From NCBI GenBank assembly GCA_002690445.1, contig NZER01000348.1, forward strand, positions 1 to 11,106: 11,106 nt of DNA, written 5' to 3'. Every line of letters starts with the position of its first letter. Position 1 is the first letter of the stretch. A program made the translations under genes and the position numbers. Below the pieces are notes generated by a model. The model saw nothing but the letters and a program-made list of their open reading frames with translations, was not told the DNA's origin and made no database searches. Positions 1 to 4,840 of this stretch are shown in pieces. This DNA is from Candidatus Pacearchaeota archaeon (GTDB taxonomy: Archaea; Nanoarchaeota; Nanoarchaeia; Pacearchaeales; GW2011-AR1).

Positions 1-144
1 GGGGATCAAGTCAGGGATCAAGTCAGGGATCAAGTCGGGGATCAAGTCGGGGATCAAGTCGGGGATCAAGTCGGGGCTCAAGTCTGGGCTCAAGTCTGGG
101 ATCAAGTCGGGGTTCAAGTCAGGGCTCAAGTCGGGGCTCAAGTC
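1..144 (+). repeat. Twelve tandem 12-bp repeats encoding tetrapeptides
   Basis: Twelve head-to-tail copies of DGGGHTCAAGTC (D = A/G/T, H = A/C/T), all exactly 12 bp and in frame. Base 1 is G seven times, A three times and T twice. Base 5 is A seven times, C four times and T once. The other ten positions are identical in all copies. The array touches the window edge, so its true copy number is higher or unknown. It forms part of the coding sequence ending at 741. Confidence 0.97.
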
Positions 145-741
145 GGGGGTTCCCATGATGCTCACTGGTTGGCGTTTCACGCATTCTTTCGCGACGAATG
201 CGGTCTCGAATGTTGCAAGAAACTCGATGGGCTGATCGAGTTAGCCAAGCACTGTGGATGGTGGTCGCCTTATGAAAATTTGGTAGTGCTGCAACACCGC
301 CACAGTGAGCTGCACTTGGACGACGAGGGGCGGTTGCACAACGAGTCCGGCATGGCCTGCCGATACCGGGATGGGTTTGGTGTCTGGGCCATCGGCGGCG
401 TGCGGGTTGACGAGCAGATCGTCATGAATCCGTCGACACAGACGCTCGAACAAATCCGCGACGAAGAGAACGCCGAGATAAAGCGAGTCCGCATTGAACG
501 ATTTGGTTGGCAGCGGTATCTAGATGAATCGGGGGCTACCATCATCGACCAACGGACCAATGAGATCGAGCAGACACGAGAGGCTCTGGTTGAGATTGAA
601 GACATGCGTGTGCTGATTGGCGCGTGCCCATCAACCGCCCGAGTGTATAGCTTGGAGGTTGACCCGAGTATTGAGACGTGTAGTGGCGCACAAGCGTGGC
701 TACGAAATTCCGAAAACGGTTTTTGCATAGGAGCAAGCTGA
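1..741 (+). CDS. Tetrapeptide-repeat protein with DUF6745-like domain (5' partial)
   Basis: The frame is open from the first base, so the gene begins left of the window; 246 residues are visible. Residues 1-48 are twelve tetrapeptides of the form (G/R/W)(D/A/V)QV. After a GGSHDAHW linker comes a globular domain containing [64 protein letters not shown] and [15 protein letters not shown]. From memory this pattern matches DUF6745, a domain of unknown function often preceded by short tandem repeats; no search was run. A TTG at 169 could be mistaken for the start, but it lies inside the domain and has no convincing ribosome binding site. The next gene starts 1 bp after the stop, so the two are probably co-translated. 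There is no signal peptide or membrane segment in the visible part. The biochemical function is unknown. Confidence 0.8.
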   Translation, partial: GDQVRDQVRDQVGDQVGDQVGDQVGAQVWAQVWDQVGVQVRAQVGAQVGGSHDAHWLAFHAFFRDECGLECCKKLDGLIELAKHCGWWSPYENLVVLQHRHSELHLDDEGRLHNESGMACRYRDGFGVWAIGGVRVDEQIVMNPSTQTLEQIRDEENAEIKRVRIERFGWQRYLDESGATIIDQRTNEIEQTREALVEIEDMRVLIGACPSTARVYSLEVDPSIETCSGAQAWLRNSENGFCIGAS

Positions 742-742
742 A

Positions 743-1141
743 ATGACAACCGCAACGAAAGTGTTTGAGCAAGTCAAGTCGTCGGCCGAAGCTATCCAGT
801 CGGACAGCGAGCAGCAGTTCCCAGAGGCAGCCACCCCTGGCGACTACTGGCGGCAGGGAGACCTGTACATCACGTTACTCGACGAACTGCCCAGCGGCCT
901 GACGGAGACCAATGAGCGGCAGCTGGCTCCCGGAACAACTCAAGGCTCTCGACACATCGTCGAGGGAGGAGCGACTGTCTACGATCAGGACAGTGACGCC
1001 TTGACTGGGCCGGTTGTCGAGGTGACAGGTCGCGCTGTTATCACCCACCCCGAGCACGGCAACGTCGCCTTGCCGACTGGGTCATACGCAATAACTTACC
1101 AACGAGCGTTCGCTGACGAGCTGCGACGTGTAGCTGACTAG
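743..1141 (+). CDS. Conserved hypothetical partner of the DUF6745-like protein
   Basis: 132 residues starting at ATG, with a good Shine-Dalgarno AGGAG at 729-733 lying inside the end of the previous gene. The N-terminal ~30 residues are polar and probably flexible. The core has YWRQGDLYITLLDELP, LAPGTTQGSRHIV, DALTGPVVEVTGRAVITHPEHGNVALPTGSYAITYQR and a final ADELRRVAD. It reads as a small beta-rich fold with no signal peptide or membrane helix. I recall similar RQGD...LVPGTTQGSRH...HPEHG...G.YAVTYQR proteins sitting beside DUF6745 genes in bacterial genomes, and the 1-bp spacing here agrees with a functional pair. The function is not known. An 8-bp tandem duplication (TAGCTGAC, 1131-1146) spans the stop codon. 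Confidence 0.85.
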   Translation: MTTATKVFEQVKSSAEAIQSDSEQQFPEAATPGDYWRQGDLYITLLDELPSGLTETNERQLAPGTTQGSRHIVEGGATVYDQDSDALTGPVVEVTGRAVITHPEHGNVALPTGSYAITYQRAFADELRRVAD

Positions 1142-1206
1142 CTGACGGGTTCATCCAACGAGAAGACTTTGACCACTCACCTACTTTTCTAACCCAGGAG
1201 ACCGCT

Positions 1207-1863
1207 ATGAAGATAGTAGGCTACACCCTCGCACTGCTGCTGCTCGCCGTGACCGCCCACGCCCAGCAAGTGCTCGTGCTCGACAACTTGCCGACCGGCG
1301 AACACTACATCAAGGTTGTCGTCGGAAGTGACAAGAGTGTGTCAGCTGTGATCGTCACACCGATACGGCTGGGAGAATCGCCGACAACCGGTGGCGATGG
1401 CCCTGTCTTCACCGACGGAACCATCCAGTCCGCTGTCACGAAGCTTGTCAACGCAGTGCCGAGCCACACCGCCAAGGACGACATCCGCAAGACCCTTTCC
1501 GCGCTCTACATCACCCTTGCCAAAGACTGGGAGTCGGGTAAGTACAACTCGATCGCTCCGCTGATGAAAGAACGCAAGTCGTCGTTCGACTTCATCACCA
1601 AAGACATGTTCAACCAGGAAGCAAACTGGGCTGAGTTCGACACGAAGCTTCTGGAGGAACTAAACAAGAGAGATCCGCAGGGAGAGAACATCGGCGACTC
1701 CCTGGCCGCCATCGCTGAAGGTCTCTCGGGGGGGGAGTTCATCAGCCCAAAGTTCATAGCCCTCGTGATCGAGTTGATCCAAGCGAGGGACAACCCGGAG
1801 GCGCTCAAGGGACTCCTGCTGAAACTGTTACTAACCCTTATCCAAGGCAAAATCGGCGGATGA
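1207..1863 (+). CDS. Secreted protein of unknown function
   Basis: 218 residues. The ATG is preceded by AGGAG at 1196-1200 with a 6-nt spacer. Residues 1-19 form a classical Sec signal peptide: MK, a hydrophobic core (LALLLLAV), and an AHA cleavage motif before QQ. There is no lipobox cysteine. After it come a short beta-type stretch (residues ~21-55), a Gly/Thr/Pro linker (~59-68), then a mostly helical body with LSALYITLAKDWESGKY and a Leu-rich C-terminal helix (LKGLLLKLLLTLIQ). I recognise no domain. The following coiled-coil gene starts 24 bp after the stop, and the metallopeptidase follows that, so the three are probably one transcriptional unit. An exported protein in a phage region could be a lysis accessory, an envelope modifier or a secreted virulence-type factor; nothing in the sequence decides between these. 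Confidence 0.8.
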   Translation: MKIVGYTLALLLLAVTAHAQQVLVLDNLPTGEHYIKVVVGSDKSVSAVIVTPIRLGESPTTGGDGPVFTDGTIQSAVTKLVNAVPSHTAKDDIRKTLSALYITLAKDWESGKYNSIAPLMKERKSSFDFITKDMFNQEANWAEFDTKLLEELNKRDPQGENIGDSLAAIAEGLSGGEFISPKFIALVIELIQARDNPEALKGLLLKLLLTLIQGKIGG

Positions 1864-1887
1864 GAATCTCCCGAAGAAGGCGATGAC

Positions 1888-2130
1888 ATGGGACGACTAC
1901 GAAGACGACTCGACGAGTTACAGGGCCACGCTCACGCGACGATGAACGACGCCCAAGACACGGCTGAGACAGCCACCAACGCAATCGAGGAACTCCACTC
2001 GACCTTAGCAGCGTTGCTGGAAGACATTCACGACGGCGTCACTCTGCAGATCGACCTGCCCGACCTGCCGATGCTGCCGGATAGAATCGAGGTTCGGCTG
2101 AAGCTTAAGGAAGGGGACCTGCGCGAATGA
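1888..2130 (+). CDS. Small helical (coiled-coil) hypothetical protein
   Basis: 80 residues from ATG, with GAAGG at 1876-1880 as a weak ribosome binding site. The basic start (MGRLRRRLDEL) leads into a long helix rich in Ala, Glu and His (residues ~8-48) with likely coiled-coil character. A short segment IDLPDLPMLPDRIEVRLKL, probably a beta hairpin, follows. There is no signal peptide or membrane span, so it is not a typical holin. Its TGA overlaps the ATG of the metallopeptidase gene (ATGA at 2127-2130), which implies translational coupling. The role is unknown; an adaptor or oligomerising partner of the neighbouring peptidase or secreted protein is possible but unsupported. Confidence 0.7.
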   Translation: MGRLRRRLDELQGHAHATMNDAQDTAETATNAIEELHSTLAALLEDIHDGVTLQIDLPDLPMLPDRIEVRLKLKEGDLRE

Positions 2131-3161
2131 ACACAAACCAACTACTCAAGGCGATGGGGTGGGGATGTGACGTATCCCTGTCAGACTTGGACAGCGACTC
2201 CGCGTCCAGCCGGATCGTCACCGACGAAGCCATCGAGGCTATCAGTGGCCGCATGTGCTTCCACCCTGACGAGGCCGACGAAGAGATCGCCTTAGCAGAT
2301 CCAGGTGTGATCTCAGGTCGTCTGGATCTGGATGAAGAGTCCGCAGTTGGATTGAAGCAACTGCACGAAAGAATGCTCGCAGCCAAGTCGGGGTCCGGTA
2401 GCTTTCCAATCGGGTGTTACCCCAGCTTCCCCGAGAGACACGCCGTCAAGTTCTTCATCGACAAGGACACTTTCCCCGAACATTACCTGCGGCCCGTAAC
2501 CGCAGCAGAGCTGGAACAGATCGTCGAGGCTGGTGTCTGGAGGTGGAGCCGACAAGAGATCTTCGACATCAACTCTGGCCGCCCCATGATCGACGTGGCG
2601 ATGTGGCTGAGCGTCGAAGCATACCGTCTGCTGGGAGTCCAGCACATCGAAGTCTTCGACGGTCCTAACGGGAGCGAACACAACATCCACATCAAGGCGA
2701 CCAACCAACCGGGAAGTCAGATCGGAGTTGCTTGGTTCAACAACGGGACGTGCGGCGACCACGTCAACAATCATCTGGACTCGTCGTACCGACCTGGACT
2801 GATGGCATGTGCAAAGCTGTTGTGTCACGAGCTGGGTCACAATCACAACGCCCAGCACCAGTTCAGAGGTCAGTCCAGCCACCACGGCGTGATGAGCTAC
2901 GACCCGCCGAGACTCTTCTACGGGTACTCAACAGGACAGGCTCCTCACGTACTGCCGAGAGACCCGTCGCTCGTGCACTTCGAAGAGGTCTACGGGCTGG
3001 AACCCATCCCACTTACGCCAGGGTCAACAGGAGACGTTCCTGCGCCGGTAGATCCTCCCGCGAGTGATGTAGTGGTCACTCGGTTCGAAGACAACGGGCA
3101 GGAGTATGTCATCACCCGGAAGGGGTCACCACCCAGCGACACGGGAGGAGTTTGGAGATGA
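2127..3161 (+). CDS. Matrixin-like zinc metallopeptidase (metzincin)
   Basis: 344 residues. Residues 234-244 read HELGHNHNAQH, the metzincin zinc motif HExxHxxxxxH: His234, His238 and His244 would bind zinc and Glu235 would be the general base. A Met-turn follows at 254-259 (GVMSYD, Met256). The upstream part fits a matrixin-like fold: a beta strand HAVKFFIDKD (105-114), a helix with AELEQIVEAGVWRWSR (127-142), and a strand NIHIKAT (186-192). Residues 1-95 are an acidic domain I do not recognise. Residues ~293-313 are a Pro/Thr/Val-rich linker and ~315-344 a small C-terminal tail. The usual Gly at motif position 8 is Asn241. No signal peptide is present, so export, if it happens, would be by lysis or with the virion. 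The gene overlaps both neighbours at ATGA junctions. The fold assignment is good; the substrate is unknown. Confidence 0.85.
   Translation: MNTNQLLKAMGWGCDVSLSDLDSDSASSRIVTDEAIEAISGRMCFHPDEADEEIALADPGVISGRLDLDEESAVGLKQLHERMLAAKSGSGSFPIGCYPSFPERHAVKFFIDKDTFPEHYLRPVTAAELEQIVEAGVWRWSRQEIFDINSGRPMIDVAMWLSVEAYRLLGVQHIEVFDGPNGSEHNIHIKATNQPGSQIGVAWFNNGTCGDHVNNHLDSSYRPGLMACAKLLCHELGHNHNAQHQFRGQSSHHGVMSYDPPRLFYGYSTGQAPHVLPRDPSLVHFEEVYGLEPIPLTPGSTGDVPAPVDPPASDVVVTRFEDNGQEYVITRKGSPPSDTGGVWR
3143..3150 (+). promoter_or_regulatory. Shine-Dalgarno site fixing the start at 3158
   Basis: GGGAGGAG, a near-ideal purine-rich anti-16S match, ends 7 bases before ATG 3158 but only one base before the in-frame TTG at 3152. 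It therefore selects the ATG, which also gives the ATGA overlap with the preceding gene. Confidence 0.75.
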
Positions 3162-3553
3162 TGGACCTTGGAAGGTATATCGAAACCGACGACGGACAGG
3201 TTGTGCAAGAGCCCAACCTAACTGCTTGGTCGATGTGGATGGAGCGAGCCAATCGCATCGTCGCGAGAACAGAGATCGACGATATCCTCATCAGCACGGT
3301 GTTCTTGGGTATAGACCACGCTTGGGGAGGAGGCCCGCCGGTGCTGTGGGAGACGATGGTGTTCGGTGGACCTCTAGATGATTACACGGCTCGGTACACG
3401 AACCGAGCCGCCGCTCTCGCCAATCACCATCAAATGGTCATGGCGGTGAGGTACTCCCTAGAAAAGACTCGCGATGACCGTAGCTTTAATCCTGTCAGCT
3501 GGTTCTGGCGGATGTGGAAGGGTGTGAAATCATGGATCGACGGGACTGGATGA
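3158..3553 (+). CDS. Conserved phage-type hypothetical protein
   Basis: 131 residues from the ATG at 3158, whose ATGA overlaps the peptidase stop and which has GGGAGGAG at 3143-3150 seven bases upstream. A TTG at 3152 in the same frame is too close to that site and is less likely. The core SMWMERANRIVARTEIDDILISTVFLGIDHAWGGGPPVLWETMVFGGPLDDYTARYTNRAAALANHHQMV belongs to a pattern I know from many phage genomes (STVFLGLDH...GGPPLLFETMVFGG...RYSTWAEA..GH). That family has no assigned function. The tail is Trp-rich and basic (SWFWRMWKGVKSWI). There is no signal peptide. It is probably cytoplasmic and expressed with the flanking small genes. Confidence 0.82.
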   Translation: MMDLGRYIETDDGQVVQEPNLTAWSMWMERANRIVARTEIDDILISTVFLGIDHAWGGGPPVLWETMVFGGPLDDYTARYTNRAAALANHHQMVMAVRYSLEKTRDDRSFNPVSWFWRMWKGVKSWIDGTG

Positions 3554-3609
3554 AGTCGTTGGACGCAGCCGCTGGACTGGGACTCCTAAGGAAACTGGGA
3601 AATGGATGA
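3550..3609 (+). CDS. Possible 19-residue coupling ORF
   Basis: An ATG at 3550 overlaps the preceding stop as ATGA, and the frame ends in TGA at 3607-3609, overlapping the next gene's start (ATG 3602). The peptide is MKSLDAAAGLGLLRKLGNG. It may be a real micro-ORF that relays ribosomes between the flanking genes, or pure chance. No homology can be judged at this length. Confidence 0.25.
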   Translation: MKSLDAAAGLGLLRKLGNG

Positions 3610-3895
3610 TAGACACAGGGCCATTGAACGGGCAATGAACATCGCGGATACCGTTGAGTGGTCAGGGGATATGCGGGTCAACATGACAACTGCCCTTGGC
3701 GCCGCCCGAGTACTCGCGAAACGAGTAAAGGAATTGGAGGAAGAGGTGGCGGACTGGGAGAAAGCTAACGAGGATATCCACAACTGCCAAGACGACAACG
3801 TCCAGGTTGACCTCGTAAAGCAACTCGGGGAGTTCGGCCCAAGAGGTCCCGCTGGAATGGGCCTTGGGAAGTTCGGCGGACATTCGATAGGGTGA
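3602..3895 (+). CDS. Small coiled-coil hypothetical protein
   Basis: 97 residues from ATG, with AAGGAA at 3588-3593 eight bases upstream. The N-terminal third (MDDRHRAIERAMNIADTVEW) is helical. Residues ~34-60 (AARVLAKRVKELEEEVADWEKANEDI) have clear heptad spacing and should form a coiled coil. The C-terminus is Gly-rich (GEFGPRGPAGMGLGKFGG) and probably disordered. I do not recognise the family. It sits 4 bp before the next gene in a run of small phage-type genes. Confidence 0.65.
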   Translation: MDDRHRAIERAMNIADTVEWSGDMRVNMTTALGAARVLAKRVKELEEEVADWEKANEDIHNCQDDNVQVDLVKQLGEFGPRGPAGMGLGKFGGHSIG

Positions 3896-3899
3896 GGCG

Positions 3900-4094
3900 A
3901 TGATTCAACATCTTACCTGCGGCTGGGAGGGAGAAGTCCTGGTTTCCCTTAAACCCGCTCCCGCTTTCTCGGACTACGAAGAGTTGTGCTGCCCGCGATG
4001 TGGGGAAGCCTACCCTGAACACGACATCAGCCCACTCGACGAAGCATGGTCACGCGGAGAGTTGATCGAGTCGGGTAGGAACCCCTTTCAATAA
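3900..4094 (+). CDS. Small cysteine-rich, zinc-ribbon-like protein
   Basis: 64 residues from ATG. The previous stop and a GGGTGAGG purine run lie just upstream, so translation is likely coupled. Cys7 (TCGWEGE) and Cys30/Cys31/Cys34 (CCPRCGEAYPEHD) look like two halves of a zinc ribbon or knuckle, with His41 as a possible extra ligand. The first half has only one cysteine, so metal binding is plausible but incomplete by motif. An acidic tail (SPLDEAWSRGELIESG) follows. There is no signal peptide. Such proteins are common as small phage accessory factors of unknown role. Confidence 0.7.
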   Translation: MIQHLTCGWEGEVLVSLKPAPAFSDYEELCCPRCGEAYPEHDISPLDEAWSRGELIESGRNPFQ

Positions 4095-4102
4095 CGGCGG
4101 GG

Positions 4103-4117
4103 CCAGGACGTTCCTGG
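4103..4117. repeat. Short inverted repeat between two small genes
   Basis: CCAGGA-CGT-TCCTGG could form a 6-bp stem with a 3-base loop inside the 85-bp gap between genes. No T-run follows, so it is not a standard intrinsic terminator. It could affect translation or mRNA stability, or be chance. Confidence 0.35.
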
Positions 4118-4167
4118 TGGCTGGCGAAATTCGGAATCCACAAGCCAGCCAACCCGCCTCATTTAAC

Positions 4168-4172
4168 AAGGA
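4168..4172 (+). promoter_or_regulatory. Shine-Dalgarno site fixing the start at 4180
   Basis: AAGGA lies 7 bases before ATG 4180. It supports this start over an in-frame GTG at 4117, which would add 21 residues that look non-coding and would place the hairpin at 4103-4117 over the start. Confidence 0.65.
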
Positions 4173-4179
4173 CCACACG

Positions 4180-4482
4180 ATGAGTAAGTTCAGCGGAGAT
4201 CCCATCTACACGATCTTGGGATGTGGCCTGTGGTGCACATGTAGTTCGCATCCAGAGCAGTACGAAGTGGATCTCGGCGATGTGATGATCGGGTATCTCC
4301 GTCTCCGCAATGGGCGATTCACCGCTGACTACACAGACGTTGGGGGAGACCGAGTCTACACCGCCGAACCTGAAGGGTTCGGGCGGTTCACGGAGGCGGA
4401 GCGAGAAGGGTTCCTAACAGCGGCTACCGAGAAACTCTTGGAACGACACAAGGAGACGACAAGTGAAGAAGATGACGAGTGA
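4180..4482 (+). CDS. Conserved phage-type hypothetical protein
   Basis: 100 residues with the start at ATG 4180. The core SGDPIYTILGCGLWCTC, HPEQYEVDLGDVMIGYLRLRNGRFTADYTDVGGDRVYTAEP and FTEAEREGFLTAATEKLLERH suggests a small alpha/beta domain: a beta-rich front half with three cysteines close together (GCGLWCTC) and an acidic C-terminal helix (ETTSEEDDE). I believe similar ..GDxxYTILGCGxxCTC..HPxxYEV..GxxxIGYLR.. proteins occur in phage and actinobacterial genomes, without assigned function. The end overlaps the next gene by 20 bp, so the two are probably translated together. Confidence 0.75.
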   Translation: MSKFSGDPIYTILGCGLWCTCSSHPEQYEVDLGDVMIGYLRLRNGRFTADYTDVGGDRVYTAEPEGFGRFTEAEREGFLTAATEKLLERHKETTSEEDDE

Positions 4483-4840
4483 CGAAGTGAAGGCCGCCGC
4501 CAAGGTGATGCTCGCCGCTGCCAACGGACAAAGCTGCCGGTGTCGAGTCCGAAGCTTGGGAACCAGTGGTAACCCCGGTCCTTGGGTCTCAGCGCCCAAT
4601 GGCGTTAGTTGGGACTGGAAATCATTCGAGTACGAGCTAGAGCCCATGCCCGTCAGGAAGTTCGGCGAGGTCAACGGTGAGGTCTACGTCGCAGCTGACT
4701 ATGTCATCGAAGTGATCTATGGTGCTGAAAAGTTCGGTTACGACAACCAAACGATCTTGAACAAAATCTTCGGCGAGTCCAGCCTCAGTCCCGTTCTTCC
4801 TTCGACCGACGAAGCTGAAGCTGAATCAAGTCCAGCATAA
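4463..4840 (+). CDS. Small phage-type hypothetical protein
   Basis: 125 residues from GTG 4463, chosen because AGGAG at 4451-4455 is 7 bases upstream; an ATG at 4472 is an alternative that removes three residues. The N-terminal pattern, with VKAAAKVMLAAANGQSCRCRV, a GxW segment, and SWDWKSFEYELEPMP, resembles small phage proteins that read (..EAIKVLQAALDGKTIQ.R....W......W.F..YEYRVKPKP). These have no firm function. The C-terminal part (EVYVAADYVIEVIYGAEKFGYDNQTILNKIF) and an acidic Ser-rich tail are less familiar. Its last 56 bp overlap the 3' end of the opposing large gene. Confidence 0.72.
   Translation: MKKMTSDEVKAAAKVMLAAANGQSCRCRVRSLGTSGNPGPWVSAPNGVSWDWKSFEYELEPMPVRKFGEVNGEVYVAADYVIEVIYGAEKFGYDNQTILNKIFGESSLSPVLPSTDEAEAESSPA

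Noticed and set aside
1..144. Regularly spaced short repeats that might suggest a CRISPR array or an origin iteron cluster
   Set aside because: The units are contiguous with no spacers, exactly four codons long, and continue in frame into a recognisable protein domain, so protein-coding repeats explain them better.
169..171. TTG as the start codon of the DUF6745-like gene
   Set aside because: The same frame is open to the window edge, the upstream repeats are in frame, and the codon falls inside the conserved HDAxWL.F stretch of the domain.
1169..1193. Possible promoter with TTGACC as a -35 box upstream of the secreted-protein gene
   Set aside because: No -10-like hexamer lies at a 16-18 bp spacing.
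1131..1206. 8-bp tandem duplication (TAGCTGAC) at the stop of the second gene; without it the frame would run on into the secreted-protein gene
   Set aside because: The secreted protein has its own strong ribosome site and a signal peptide directly after its ATG, so a lost fusion is unlikely. The duplication is probably incidental.
2313..2885. 190-residue antisense reading frame across the metallopeptidase gene
   Set aside because: It is a shadow of a well-supported gene with zinc-site and Met-turn motifs. The antisense protein has no recognisable features or ribosome site.
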